Origin: Glandiceps talaboti
Taxonomy: Eukaryota; Hemichordata; Enteropneusta; Spengelidae
Direction: 5' to 3'
Assembly (NCBI RefSeq): GCF_964340395.1
Contig: NC_135550.1
Location: forward strand, 15,328,408-15,392,407
DNA: 64,000 bases
Part shown: in pieces, positions 39,201-44,048 of the stretch
Position numbering within the stretch: the first letter of the stretch is position 1
How the letters are laid out: every line of letters starts with the position of its first letter
Notes under the pieces: model-generated
The model's database searches: none
The model's input: the letters and a program-made list of their open reading frames with translations, nothing else
What the model was told of the DNA's origin: nothing
Program-made: the position numbers and the translations under genes

Positions 39201-40101
39201 CCCCTCCATCCTCCCCCATTTTCATTCATTCATTCATTCGTTCGTTCGTTCGTTCGTTCGTTCGTTCGTTCGTTCGTTCGTTCGTTCGTTCGTTCGTTCG
39301 TTCGTTCGTTCATTCATTCATTCATTCATTCATTCATTCATTCATTCATTCATTCATTCATTCATTCATTCATTCATTCATAGTTTTATATAACGTTACA
39401 TGATATTGGTATGTTGAAAATATGTCAACGAACTCGCTTGTAATATCTTACAAAATCCTTCCTGCAGATGCAAAGAACCGGAGACGTCTACGGAACTTCC
39501 AACATTGGACGAGGTTCAGCTAGAAACGATATCTGAGCCTGAGGATACGACAGACATGATATTGTCTGGGCTTGAGAGTCAAAGCAGTCCGAAACCATCA
39601 TTGGATATGATGAAAAACCAGGTACAGCTGCAACCAATAAGACGTAAAAAGCGAAGAAAGAAGAGGATCAACCGAACGGCTTGTCATCTCTGCAACAGGC
39701 GGATCGGCTCGCCAACCTTACAGCAAATCGAGCGGCATTTACTCATGTCGTGTGTCACTCTCCGTCCTTCAAGAGCTGAACTATTCCGTGAGATGGCGGA
39801 CACAATTGGCAGCATCGACGATGCGTTCGTACGTGATAGGGCTAGAGATTGGTGGCAATTTTACAAAGATAATCCGAAAACTGTTCGGTTAACCTTCGTG
39901 GGTAAGCACAGTGGTGAACTGAAATTAAGAAAAGAAACCTTCATGAAATTCAATCTTCCTCCAGCTGTGCAGATATCATTGGCGGAAGTTATTCAAGGAT
40001 ACCTGGATAAAGGGTTACATCGACACTGGCAGCATTTGAAATTTAAAAGAGATAAACTCCATTTGAAAGATTTCATTGTAGAACAAATAGTTTATTTGTA
40101 A
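499..40101 (+). CDS. Polycystin-1 family receptor-channel with PAN/CUB/C-type lectin array (5' partial)
   Basis: This is a single spliced gene of roughly 46 exons; the domain blocks are listed separately below. All exons join in frame to about 4,480 residues, ending at a TAA at 40,099-40,101. Order: five PAN-CUB-CTLD cassettes, a sixth PAN plus Thr/Pro stalk, REJ-like region, GAIN/GPS, TM1, PLAT, further membrane spans with the polycystin TOP domain, channel core, cytoplasmic tail. REJ-GPS-PLAT-channel order is diagnostic of the polycystin-1/PKD1L/REJ family (known: 11 spans, GPS self-cleavage, partnership with a polycystin-2 subunit, often at cilia or sperm). The first visible exon begins in phase 1, so the start codon and signal peptide are upstream. 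Splice sites were read by eye; no transcript was available. Small exon errors are possible, but family identity is firm. No PKD1 or PKD1L orthology is claimed. Confidence 0.93.
1213..1563 (+). CDS. CUB domain exon (cassette 1)
   Basis: Phase 1-1 exon of 351 nt (117 codons) between TTTTAG and GTAAGT. It encodes one CUB domain: opening Cys, [10 protein letters not shown] motif (the family's SPGYP-like turn), DTDCTIYV, then a Cys pair in DTESCCDFL and the closing GWKVIVLSV strand. CUB domains are extracellular beta-sandwich interaction modules. Five near-copies are present in this gene, suggesting recent duplication or homogenisation. Confidence 0.9.
1796..3043 (+). CDS. C-type lectin-like domain, 3 exons (cassette 1)
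   Basis: Exons 1796-1972, 2431-2535 and 2924-3043, all phase 1. Exon a carries the N-terminal Cys pair and WTAAETSC with GGHLVSI; exon b carries the IWLGLHDQ core strand and SWEWTDG; exon c carries GEPNDSGG, then GWND and the final NYVC. EPN plus WND are the calcium-site motifs that in classical C-type lectins give mannose-type sugar binding (established for the family; inferred here). Intron a/b holds a long ACAT/CAGA microsatellite. Confidence 0.9.
2017..2160. repeat. (CATA)n and (CAGA)n microsatellite
   Basis: ACAT runs followed by a pure CAGA run within the lectin intron of cassette 1. Open frames on both strands across this block are repeat artefacts. Confidence 0.95.
3469..3750 (+). 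CDS. PAN/Apple domain exon without stalk (cassette 2)
   Basis: Phase 1-1 exon of 282 nt between AAACAG and GTAGGT. It encodes a PAN/Apple module with CATLC, CLSFNY and CELFSV motifs and lacks the Thr-rich extension of the other PAN type. Thus stalked and stalkless PAN domains alternate in the first four cassettes. The paralogue at 12,488-12,769 is nearly identical. Confidence 0.85.
4384..4442 (+). pseudogene. Relic of a CUB exon 5' end
   Basis: About 59 nt align with the start of the CUB exons at 6,370 and 14,580, including the upstream polypyrimidine stretch, but the acceptor AG has become GG, an in-frame stop is present, and similarity ends after the GGCCACC segment. It is the truncated, unspliceable remains of an older CUB exon. 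The same relic occurs at 13,430-13,490, so it predates the large duplication. Confidence 0.75.
5361..6320. mobile_element. Insertion with two ~325 bp direct repeats, unclassified
   Basis: Comparison with 14,521-14,560 shows about 960 extra bases here. Inside are two diverged direct copies (about 5,452-5,776 and 5,797-6,117) spaced 345 bases apart, sharing CTCAATTCAAACGAAATTT, a GGCTATATCTCAAGAA block and a TTTCTCGTCAGGAAATG end. No coding capacity or clear terminal repeats were seen. It may be a non-autonomous transposon or a duplicated dispersed repeat. Confidence 0.6.
6370..6720 (+). CDS. CUB domain exon (cassette 2)
   Basis: Phase 1-1 exon of 351 nt from CTCTAG to GTAAGT. It has the same CUB layout as 1,213-1,563 but opens with ECVLYYE and ends in [15 protein letters not shown], variants shared in part with the exons at 14,580 and 18,784. 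The domain is intact. Confidence 0.9.
6905..7003. repeat. (CAA)n microsatellite
   Basis: Long CAA triplet run with a short CAG-containing break, in the intron before the lectin exon at 7,136. Open frames across it are repeat artefacts. A GTAT tetranucleotide run follows at 7,377-7,428 in the next intron. Confidence 0.95.
7136..8110 (+). CDS. C-type lectin-like domain, 3 exons (cassette 2)
   Basis: Exons 7136-7309, 7468-7578 and 7991-8110, phase 1 throughout. Motifs in order: [48 protein letters not shown] and YVCKND. EPN and WND are both kept, so calcium-dependent sugar binding is plausible. This domain resembles that at 19,482-21,143 more than its neighbour at 1,796-3,043. A GTAT repeat lies in the first internal intron. 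Confidence 0.9.
8111..9077 (+). other. Intron spanning the junction of the tandem duplication
   Basis: Non-coding. From 8,631 the sequence restarts the unit seen at position 1, so the duplication junction lies in or before this intron. A near-perfect inverted repeat (8,416-8,545) lies just before the junction. Confidence 0.75.
8416..8545. mobile_element. Fold-back (inverted-repeat) element
   Basis: Arms of about 55 bases (8,416-8,473 and 8,491-8,545) are imperfect reverse complements around a short loop that is itself palindromic (GAGTCACTAAACGAGT). No coding capacity. The structure suits a fold-back or MITE-like element, or a strong cruciform. Confidence 0.65.
9078..9584 (+). CDS. PAN/Apple domain plus Thr-rich stalk exon (cassette 3)
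   Basis: Phase 1-1 exon of 507 nt, the duplicate of 499-1,005 with a few substitutions. Differences include loss of an aspartate in the CLAFNY-adjacent segment and small changes in the stalk. PAN Cys residues are intact. The short stalk is the same length as in cassette 1. Confidence 0.85.
9793..10143 (+). CDS. CUB domain exon (cassette 3)
   Basis: Phase 1-1 exon of 351 nt between TTTTAG and GTAAGT, nearly identical to 1,213-1,563 (opening [15 protein letters not shown]; ending [15 protein letters not shown]). All CUB cysteines are present. Flanking introns also match those of cassette 1. Confidence 0.9.
10370..11832 (+). CDS. C-type lectin-like domain, 3 exons (cassette 3)
   Basis: Exons 10370-10546, 11219-11323 and 11713-11832, phase 1, duplicates of 1,796-3,043. 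Core motifs [33 protein letters not shown] and NYVC are unchanged, so the putative calcium/sugar site is conserved after duplication. The first internal intron is longer than in cassette 1 because of a microsatellite of several hundred bases. Confidence 0.9.
10591..10948. repeat. Complex CATA/CATG/ACGT/CAGA microsatellite
   Basis: About 360 bases of interlocked tetranucleotide runs (CATA, CATG, ACGT, CAGA) in a lectin intron. The paralogous site at 2,017-2,160 is about 145 bases, so it has expanded and changed motif since the duplication. Long open frames in several phases here are artefacts. Confidence 0.95.
12061..12330. mobile_element. SINE-like insertion with (AAT)n edge
   Basis: About 270 bases present between the lectin and PAN exons of cassette 3/4 but absent from the matching site near 3,290. 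It begins with AAT triplets and a TATTTATTTC segment and includes CTCAAAGCGCCTTACAAT, a pattern I associate with common dispersed repeats of marine animals (from memory, unverified). No coding capacity. Confidence 0.6.
12488..12769 (+). CDS. PAN/Apple domain exon without stalk (cassette 4)
   Basis: Phase 1-1 exon of 282 nt from GGACAG to GTAAGT, duplicate of 3,469-3,750. Motifs CATLC, CLSFNY and CELFSV are intact. The acceptor context differs slightly from that of its copy, but the frame is continuous. Confidence 0.85.
12770..14579 (+). other. Intron between cassette-4 PAN and CUB exons
   Basis: Non-coding and largely colinear with 3,751-6,369. It carries the second copy of the relic CUB exon (13,430-13,490) and a poly-C tract near 13,331. 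It lacks the 960-base insertion of the first copy but has about 120 extra bases near 14,240-14,380. No other gene seen. Confidence 0.7.
13430..13490 (+). pseudogene. Relic of a CUB exon 5' end (second copy)
   Basis: The duplicate of the relic at 4,384-4,442, with the same lost acceptor (GG in place of AG) and in-frame stop, ending at GGCCACCTCTATG. Its presence in both copies shows the exon died before the large duplication. Confidence 0.75.
14580..14930 (+). CDS. CUB domain exon (cassette 4), chimeric
   Basis: Phase 1-1 exon of 351 nt, intact CUB. The 5' part carries variants of the cassette-2 type (ECVLYYE, FQELAT, FLITGEG, NAIWMQW), whereas the last ~50 nt and the following ~200 bases of intron match cassettes 1 and 3 ([15 protein letters not shown], then GTTGGTTAGTTT). 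The switch falls between about 14,862 and 14,882. Gene conversion or unequal crossover is the likely cause. Confidence 0.88.
14931..15638 (+). other. Intron with cassette-1/3-type 5' end
   Basis: The first ~200 bases match the introns after CUB exons 1 and 3, then similarity stops. The remainder is AT-rich with a GAAT run at about 15,501-15,530. No coding evidence. Confidence 0.6.
15639..17235 (+). CDS. C-type lectin-like domain, 3 exons (cassette 4, most divergent)
   Basis: Exons 15639-15812, 16573-16680 and 17116-17235, phase 1. Motifs: [52 protein letters not shown] and YICKAD. It keeps EPN and WND but differs most from the other four lectin domains, and its WND is followed by an extra Cys (CSC). 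Introns are long (760 and 435 bases). Confidence 0.88.
16717..16946. repeat. 74-bp minisatellite with splice-site-like motifs
   Basis: Direct repeats of period 74, anchored by GACAGGTAA at 16,791, 16,865 and 16,939, with GTTTGAC and GACACGTATG blocks between. Each unit includes CAG|GTAA-like and CAG|GTGAT-like sequences. It starts just after the donor of the lectin exon ending at 16,680. Confidence 0.8.
17541..18209 (+). CDS. PAN/Apple domain plus longer Thr-rich stalk exon (cassette 5)
   Basis: Phase 1-1 exon of 669 nt from ATCCAG to CCAG|GTACTT. The PAN core is like cassettes 1 and 3; the stalk is 54 codons longer, three extra units of an 18-residue Thr/Pro repeat (TTAPxTTHxTTPxx-type plus TTxx spacers). 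Length variation in whole repeats keeps the frame. The antisense Cys/Trp-rich open frame here is a shadow. Confidence 0.85.
18295..18384 (+). pseudogene. Intronic relic of the Thr-rich stalk repeat
   Basis: About 90 bases resemble the stalk-coding repeat (CCTGCCACGACCGATTTTAC, then ACACATGACTACGCCAG and TTTTGACAA) but lie in the intron after the stalk exon, with an internal loss and a stop soon after. It is a stranded fragment of an earlier stalk, or a misplaced duplicate. Confidence 0.75.
18784..19134 (+). CDS. CUB domain exon (cassette 5)
   Basis: Phase 1-1 exon of 351 nt from TTGCAG to GTAAGT. CUB motifs are intact; variants [15 protein letters not shown] and [15 protein letters not shown] group its 3' part with cassette 2 (6,370). 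The following intron start also matches that of cassette 2. Confidence 0.9.
19328..19372. repeat. (CCA)n microsatellite
   Basis: Pure CCA triplet run in the intron before the cassette-5 lectin exons, at the position where the cassette-2 intron has a CAA run (6,905-7,003). The two have diverged in motif since duplication. Confidence 0.95.
19482..21143 (+). CDS. C-type lectin-like domain, 3 exons (cassette 5)
   Basis: Exons 19482-19655, 20173-20283 and 21024-21143, phase 1. Motifs [51 protein letters not shown] and YVCKND. Closest relative is cassette 2 (7,136-8,110). EPN and WND are kept. The first internal intron is rich in microsatellites. Confidence 0.9.
19731..19975. repeat. (GAA)n, (CAA)n, (CTGT)n and (GT)n microsatellite cluster
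   Basis: Four adjacent runs: GAA (19,731-19,785), CAA (to 19,816), CTGT (19,853-19,877) and GT (19,923-19,975). All lie within one lectin intron. Poly-Ser, poly-Leu and His-Thr open frames on both strands are repeat artefacts. Confidence 0.95.
21396..22578 (+). CDS. PAN/Apple domain plus long mucin-like stalk leading into REJ region
   Basis: Exon of 1,183 nt, phase 1 at the start and phase 2 at the end, so it breaks the symmetric pattern and joins the invariant part of the protein. PAN core as in other cassettes; then about 300 residues of Thr/Pro repeat in 18-residue units arranged in a higher-order triplet (TTGV, TTSM, TTKP spacers; 162 nt), becoming irregular toward the end. Likely a heavily O-glycosylated rod holding the lectin array away from the membrane (inference). 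No CUB follows; the last codons (FEVNIR) continue into the REJ-like exons. Confidence 0.85.
22579..22999 (+). other. Intron between stalk and REJ-like exons
   Basis: About 420 bases with no feature beyond a short poly-T. Open frame can be read a little past the donor at 22,579 to a stop, but continuity with the REJ exon at 23,000 (Arg codon split across the junction, then CVSNCY) favours splicing. Confidence 0.6.
23000..24375 (+). CDS. REJ-like region, N-terminal exons
   Basis: Exons 23000-23172, 23834-24004 and 24125-24375. They encode paired Cys segments (CVSNCY, DCTDCP), a QYEWKVV strand, a YKLKVNV/YGVDVW strand pattern and [10 protein letters not shown], the alternating beta pattern of polycystin REJ (receptor for egg jelly) regions. 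The family role is an extracellular fibronectin-III-like rod before the GAIN domain. Assignment rests on position and pattern; REJ sequences are weakly conserved. Confidence 0.75.
23211..23279. repeat. (GT)n microsatellite
   Basis: GT dinucleotide run 40 bases after a REJ exon donor. A CCAA run follows in the same intron at 23,478-23,560. Both are strand-asymmetric and intronic. Confidence 0.95.
24421..24483. repeat. (TCTG)n microsatellite
   Basis: TCTG tetranucleotide run about 45 bases after the donor of the REJ exon ending at 24,375. Apparent Cys-Leu-Ser-Val frames here are repeat artefacts. Confidence 0.95.
24665..26811 (+). CDS. REJ-to-GAIN helical and linker exons
   Basis: Exons 24665-24832, 25122-25175, 25370-25501, 25732-25822, 25963-26033, 26323-26568 and 26703-26811. 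They encode Ser/Ala/Glu-rich helical stretches ([24 protein letters not shown]) and then a beta-rich part (NPYSWD, DVISLSF). Such helices followed by strands match the GAIN domain that precedes the GPS in polycystins and adhesion GPCRs (family knowledge). All join in frame; several exons are very short (54-132 nt), so exact edges carry some risk. Confidence 0.75.
26847..27212. repeat. (ACC)n/(CAT)n/(CAA)n triplet repeat cluster
   Basis: Nearly 370 bases of ACC, ATC and CAA triplets in one GAIN intron, including CAA runs at about 27,052-27,095 and 27,163-27,210. It gives open frames on both strands (poly-Pro, Thr, Gln, Val), all rejected. Confidence 0.9.
27266..28714 (+). CDS. GAIN C-terminal part, GPS cleavage motif and first transmembrane span
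   Basis: Exons 27266-27384, 27510-27774, 28161-28249 and 28484-28714. GPS Cys/Trp signature: SGCRYWDD, then VWTADGCR, then [11 protein letters not shown]. The NHLT tetrad is the canonical autoproteolysis site (cleavage between Leu and Thr in the family). After ~30 residues a hydrophobic span ([20 protein letters not shown]) followed by RREDRK marks TM1 with a basic cytoplasmic edge. All key GPS residues are present, so cleavage is likely. Confidence 0.92.
28715..29135 (+). other. Intron between TM1 and PLAT exons
   Basis: About 420 bases, AT-rich, no coding or structural feature noted. Confidence 0.5.
29136..29928 (+). CDS. PLAT (lipoxygenase homology) domain exons
   Basis: Exons 29136-29306 and 29768-29928. 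[43 protein letters not shown] and [11 protein letters not shown] follow the PLAT beta-sandwich, with the WHDN and WYL motifs in place. In polycystin-1 proteins PLAT is the first cytoplasmic loop and binds lipid or partner proteins. A short TGACA/TGACG run lies in the internal intron at about 29,419-29,462. Confidence 0.93.
29929..31138 (+). other. Intron with MITE-like element and inverted repeat
   Basis: A 1.2 kb intron. It holds a palindromic element at about 30,466-30,810 and a 17-base inverted pair (CATAGACCCTACACCAA at 30,856 and its complement ending near 30,963). No exon is needed here: the PLAT end and YCFMCEKW of the next exon join directly in phase 2. Confidence 0.7.
30466..30810. 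mobile_element. MITE-like palindromic element, copy 1
   Basis: About 345 bases with ~110-base imperfect inverted arms: TTCCTACTTGAAAAATCAA near 30,530 pairs with TTTTTTTCAAGTAGGAAG near 30,730, and AGTTACAAACAAGGACTTG with CAAGTCTGCGTTTGTAACT. Ends resemble a GCCATATGGAT terminal repeat. No coding capacity. A relative sits at 41,851-42,160. Confidence 0.7.
31139..32610 (+). CDS. Polycystin post-PLAT loop and TM2-TM4
   Basis: Exons 31139-31443 and 31925-32610. The first has the conserved polycystin-1 block: [12 protein letters not shown], then [18 protein letters not shown]. The second starts with a membrane span ([19 protein letters not shown]), then a ~140-residue hydrophilic loop containing an Asn run and many Asp/Glu/Lys residues, then two further hydrophobic segments ([32 protein letters not shown]). 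The loop is the main lineage-variable cytoplasmic segment. Confidence 0.9.
31502..31582. repeat. (CAGT)n microsatellite
   Basis: CAGT run with minor interruptions in the intron between the two TM-loop exons. Confidence 0.95.
32858..33723 (+). CDS. Polycystin TM5-TM6 and start of TOP domain
   Basis: Exons 32858-32987 and 33491-33723. [14 protein letters not shown] continues the membrane block; then a Pro-rich, charged loop ([23 protein letters not shown]) and a strong span ([16 protein letters not shown]) followed by extracellular SYYMHQS, the conserved start of the polycystin TOP/mucolipin extracellular domain. Confidence 0.9.
33860..34240. repeat. Possible dispersed repeat in intron
   Basis: Inside the 860-base intron 33,724-34,583: a G-rich GGGGTGGGGTGGGGG stretch, then TTTGTCTGTCAGGAGC, a GATGGATTGAATTGAAACTT block and GTTGGCGGAGGTATACACTC. 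The last two resemble pieces of an abundant marine-invertebrate repeat (from memory, unverified). No coding capacity. Confidence 0.4.
34584..36212 (+). CDS. Polycystin TOP (extracellular) domain exons
   Basis: Exons 34584-34761, 35058-35282 and 36089-36212. They carry [11 protein letters not shown], then the signature [15 protein letters not shown], a Cys pair region ([13 protein letters not shown]), [22 protein letters not shown] and [12 protein letters not shown]. This is the four-helix/beta extracellular cap of polycystins that mediates channel assembly. The 36,089 exon has an AAG acceptor preceded by a long triplet-repeat intron but joins in frame at both ends. Confidence 0.9.
35511..35900. 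repeat. (CCA)n-rich degenerate triplet repeat
   Basis: About 390 bases of CCA/CCG/ACC triplets grading into CAT/CAA, within the intron before exon 36,089. It yields long poly-Pro frames on the + strand and Gly/Val frames on the - strand, none supported as coding. Confidence 0.93.
36534..38461 (+). CDS. Polycystin channel core, TM7-TM11 and proximal tail
   Basis: Exons 36534-36756, 37028-37121 and 37540-38461. Spans: [56 protein letters not shown] followed by [24 protein letters not shown]; then a pore-loop region ([18 protein letters not shown]) and the last span ([20 protein letters not shown]). After TM11 come an acidic stretch and a predicted amphipathic helix ([15 protein letters not shown]), a candidate coiled coil. 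The GTGAGT donor at 38,462 splices in phase 2; reading through would stop within two codons. Confidence 0.92.
39131..39380. repeat. (CATC)n, (TTCG)n and (CATT)n microsatellite
   Basis: About 250 bases of tetranucleotide runs in the last intron; a CAAA/ACAA run also occurs at 38,625-38,702. The open frame of His-Pro-Ser and Ser-Phe-Val units across it is an artefact. Confidence 0.95.
39468..40101 (+). CDS. Last polycystin exon: basic patch and zinc-finger-like tail
   Basis: Final exon after CCTGCAG; a split Ser codon joins it to 38,461, then 211 codons to TAA. A basic cluster ([12 protein letters not shown]) near 39,640-39,680 looks like a nuclear localisation signal. It is followed by CHLC, 14 residues, His, 4 residues, Cys: a C2HC zinc-finger-like arrangement. 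The rest is helical and basic with WWQFYKDN and WQHLKFKR. Polycystin-1 tails are known to be released and to reach the nucleus in vertebrates; a zinc-finger-like tail is not a usual feature as far as I know. Confidence 0.82.
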
Positions 40102-40945
40102 AAAGAAAACTGTGTGATCGTGTATATATGTCTGCATAAAAGATAATCGCTGGAAGCAATTCCCAACAACACAAAAAAATAAGAAAAAAAGTTCCTTCAC
40201 GTATCTAGTAATGCATTTAATGAATTAATTTGTCATGAAAGAGTAATGAACTTGAAAACGTCTGAATTTTGAATTGAGGACATGAAGTACATGTACAGTG
40301 CAATTTATGTAGGGTAAGGTGTAAAAGTTATTTACTTCGGAAACAATACCTAAGACTCACGCGTTTGATGATATCGTCCTGTGACATTGTTAAAACTATT
40401 CACGGTATGATAAGGGTTTCTTCGGCATTTAAGTCGTTTTATCGATTAATATTACGCATTAACGCAATATTGAATCTTGCCAATATCAAGTCACGGTTGA
40501 ATATACTCCAGTAAAGGAACCTTTAAATATGCCCCTCTACATTGTGTGAGACGTGTTTCCGTTTCGTAGTGGTTTTGACCAGTACACTGTATATGGTCTA
40601 AGCATAGATGTGTCATCATCAAATACATTCCCTAACCGCCCTCCCTAGTTGGAGTCAGTTTATATCGAACCATGAGACGTACGTCATAATTGCTATTCAC
40701 AGAGTACAATGGTGACCACCATTCGATCGATCACACATTTGTTCCACTTCGATAGATTTCCGTAAACGTCTCAAAACTCTCGTAGACTTAGAGACACAAC
40801 AGATCAGTGCTGCAAAGACATTAAGTGTTACTTAGCCAAAGTGTGACCTTAGAACTAAAAACAACGATCCTGTCTAATTGCTATAACGAAAACAAATGTG
40901 TTCGTCCAGCGGCCAAAAATAATAAACAAAACAAGAAATTATTTC
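40102..40945 (+). other. Candidate polycystin 3' untranslated region
   Basis: The first AATAAA after the stop is at 40,921-40,926; other candidates are at 41,727-41,736 (overlapping AATAAA pair), beyond a LINE fragment. No other feature is seen. The true end cannot be chosen without transcripts. Confidence 0.4.
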
Positions 40946-41009
40946 CCTAATTGACTTTAATACTTGATATTGACCTTAAAACTGGGACAGAATCAAGTTC
41001 AAGTTTTTT

Positions 41010-41320
41010 TAAGACTTCACCGAGAACGAAAAGAGACAAATAGCCTATGGAGATCTTTCATTCGCACAAATTCCCAAACTTTGGAATTCTTTACCAATTG
41101 ACATTCGTCAAGCCTCCAGTCAAAACAAAACTGAAGACTTATTTGTTCACCAAACACCCATGGCGTGCTTTAGCCATTCAGCGAGGCTACTCAGAACATT
41201 ACGCTGATTGATCATGAGCGTGAACCGTGATCGTTCATATTATAGTTTTTTACTTTTAATTTATATACTGTAAAGTTTGTTTTGGAATGTATTATTTGTA
41301 TATATTATTATTATTATTAC
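41010..41320 (+). mobile_element. 3' fragment of a LINE-type retrotransposon, frameshifted
   Basis: Frame 1 reads GDLSFAQIPKLWNSLPIDIR from about 41,050; a shift then continues as KTKLKTYLFTKHP and ends at a TGA at 41,209-41,211. The pattern (aromatic, P-LWNSLP, IR, then KTYLF) is the familiar C-terminal end of CR1/L2-like reverse transcriptase proteins. An ATT microsatellite near 41,300-41,320 fits a LINE 3' end. Only the tail remains, so it is inactive. Confidence 0.75.
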
Positions 41321-41850
41321 AATGTCAGGCTAATCAAATGTATGTATAATACCAGAGCTGAGTACACTGCCATTTCATTGTAAATTTCTTAAAAGAATTA
41401 AAAGTGAGAAAGTGTTGACAGTAGCTATTAACTAGCTTATAATAGATGTTTGATATCAAGGCGTTTTGTGTACAGTATTGACAATGGTTAATCACCCCAA
41501 CCCCCCGAAAAATAGAAATCACACAGAAAATATGAAAATTAAGTTATATCTTAGTAATGTAAATATTACGTTTTGTTGATGTTGTTATAACATTGTATAT
41601 TTTTGTATATAGCTGCAATCAATATTTATATACTCTTATTACATGTATATAGTTTGTATATTATATATCATCAGTTTTTTTCATATATGATCCCGATGTA
41701 AAGTTTTAACTTGCTTTTCGTTCATAAATAAATAAACTTATGAAATACTTATGAAATGCATTTTAAATTGTTTCAATTAATATGTATGTAATATTCAGAT
41801 TGAAATGAATTTGTTACGCAGCTTTATTTACAATCTTGTGATCACATTAA

Positions 41851-42160
41851 AGTAGTAATATGGATGAGAATTAGGCGTTTGAATTTATCGATTCCCCTTA
41901 TCTATTGAAACACCGCTATACATAAATAGTTTGATTACTTGTGTTTACCCTGTTTGTTTACAAATCACTTCCTGTACGTACAATAACGAACTTTATTTAT
42001 TTACTTTACAAATTTTGTTTTTATTTGATTTTTGCAAAAAAATGGGAGTTACAAATGCACTGACTTGGTCTATGTTGTTTCACATTGTCTTGTCAAGTAG
42101 AAAAATATAGTAAAGTTATTTTATTGAATTAAAATACAAAATGTATACCCATATCATCGA
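41851..42160. mobile_element. MITE-like palindromic element, copy 2
   Basis: Related to the element at 30,466-30,810: shared AGTTACAAA and ATGTTGTTTCACATTG blocks, TCAAGTAGAAAAATATAGTA, an inward TTTACAAATCACTTCC arm, and a terminal AATATGGAT-like end whose inverted partner is near 42,150. About 310 bases, non-coding. Confidence 0.65.
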
Positions 42161-43800
42161 TATTGTCACCAAACTTAAATAGTTTATCGGGCCAATTGTG
42201 ACAACACCGCTCAAAATCAACAATGAACAGTTAAAACTGAATTAATGTATTCATTAAGTATGAACATTACTTTACCTCATAGACAACAACTCTCAGTCCA
42301 ACAAGGGGTCTGAGGCAACACTGAATGACGTGAAAGCAGTTGCCACTGTTCTTCAATCTCTTGTGTTGCCGTTGTTGTGGTGATGGTAATGGTAATGGGG
42401 GTCCGATTGAGAGGCTATTTAAAGTACAACGTTGCCGATAGAGTTTCATTGGTGAAAGTCCAATCAATGCAATTAAAAACCGGTACATGTAATTGCAAAT
42501 GAGTAACGTCTAATGGTGACGCAATGACTTCGTCACTACTCTGTTGATCGTCGTTGTCATGACAACGTGGTTTGGCTGTGCATATCGTACCAGTCCAAAA
42601 ATAAAGTATTCTTACATCACAGTCCTTCTCCTCCTTTAATATTGGTTGGAACTATGGTTATGGATATTAATGGGAATACTGTCGTTCTCTCCACCTACGA
42701 CGGCTAGGAGGAAGGACTATGTTTTCCATGGTATTACATGAAACCTCAGACCACTAACTAAAAAGTAGTCTGATATGAAACGACCAAAAGGCATGTCCTA
42801 ACTTCTTCATGATAAACTAACCACTAATAATATCAATGTGCCGATGTGAAAAAGAAACAGTTGTCTGACAGAGCTATAGAAACGTTGATCCAGAACAAAA
42901 GAATGATCCTGTTTTTCTCGAATGGTTTCACTGATAATTAAGATAGTACTAATCTAAAACTGTGGGAATCGAACATTCGGGTTTAACTGACACCATGAAC
43001 AAGTCATACTTTCGATACTGATGCTAGGCAACGAGAAAACATACCCCCCCCCCCCGTGTTCTCCCGAGTCTTTAGAATTGAGAGCGAATTCCATACTTTC
43101 ACGAAAAATAACAAACTCAAAATAAAAAGCGAACATCTAACGCACATGTGCACAGATTATCCAAGAACTACTAGTATTTCACTTCCCCTCACATTTGTCT
43201 ATAAACGTTTACCATAGCCATGTATTCGAACAATTGATGTTTACTTATTTTTCCCATCTTTAGTAACATGGCCATTGTCAGTCGTGTTTAACACATCGTT
43301 GTTAAATGTGACCAGATTGCTTTTCTCACTGTAAAAGCGTCTATTTGTATGGAAATTACTCGTCCCAGTTATTTCCCAGACACTTGTTGTGATTAAACTT
43401 GGTTTCTTTGATAAAGAAAAAGAAAGAGAGGGAGAGAGAGAAGGTTTTCAAGGTTTCTCACAATGGTTCGTCTGTATGTTGGCAAGAACTGTTGACCGGC
43501 AGCAGTGACGTGAGGGAGTGGCAGAGAGGATAAACTTGATGTGGGGTAATTTTAAAAGACAGATGACGAAAACAAAAACAAAAGAATACCTGCATTGCTT
43601 ATGCAGACAGTTTTGTATTGTCGTTCGCCACTAATGACTTATTCACATGACAAGCCACACACCATTGATCAAACTCAACAGTGACGGTTACGTAACTGGC
43701 TAACTTGAAAGTGCATGTGTACAAAGATATTGTAGTTAGAGACAGTGTTTGGCCGAGTCGAGTGAGGAGAGCGCGTTCAAAAAAAAGTACCCCGGGCTAT
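42161..43800. other. Intergenic, no supported gene
   Basis: AT-rich sequence with a poly-C stretch near 43,045 and a GA-rich patch near 43,420-43,442. Short open frames on both strands lack splice or domain support. Confidence 0.5.
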
Positions 43801-43843
43801 CTTGACGCTGATAAACGGCCGATTTTGGAGCATACCACGGATC

Positions 43844-43850
43844 TATATAA
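43844..43850 (+). promoter_or_regulatory. TATA box candidate
   Basis: CTATATAAGGG is a close match to the animal TATA consensus. About 200 bases downstream a strong donor (GCCGAG|GTAAGT at 44,048/44,049) would end a first exon starting near 43,875. It could drive the frizzled/LDLa gene, whose first coding exon begins with a splice acceptor about 10.5 kb away. Confidence 0.35.
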
Positions 43851-43874
43851 GGGTTACGATAACATTGATATTAC

Positions 43875-44048
43875 ACGAAGCTTCTTCTTCTCTGTGTTGG
43901 ATAGATTCTTTATATGGCTAGAAAGAATATGCCTTGGTGATGGACACCGTAATGTGTACGCTTCGGTGGAGTCTATAGACATTCACTCCTTGTACTGTCA
44001 AGACATGCTATCAAAACAACACTGACTGGTCAAATAGGACAGGCCGAG
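43875..44048 (+). other. Candidate untranslated first exon of the frizzled-domain gene
   Basis: Lies between a TATA box and a consensus GTAAGT donor. An open frame of 106 codons (43,705-44,025) overlaps it but begins upstream of the TATA box and matches no family I recognise, so a 5' untranslated exon seems more likely. Linkage to 54,532 is inference from the acceptor there and the lack of other exons between. Confidence 0.3.

Noticed and set aside
39117-39383. His-Pro-Ser/Ser-Phe-Val repeat open frame
   Set aside because: CATC/TTCG/CATT microsatellite in the last polycystin intron.
43705-44025. 106-codon open frame as a possible protein gene
   Set aside because: No recognisable family, begins upstream of a TATA box, and is followed by a splice donor; better seen as part of a possible untranslated first exon.
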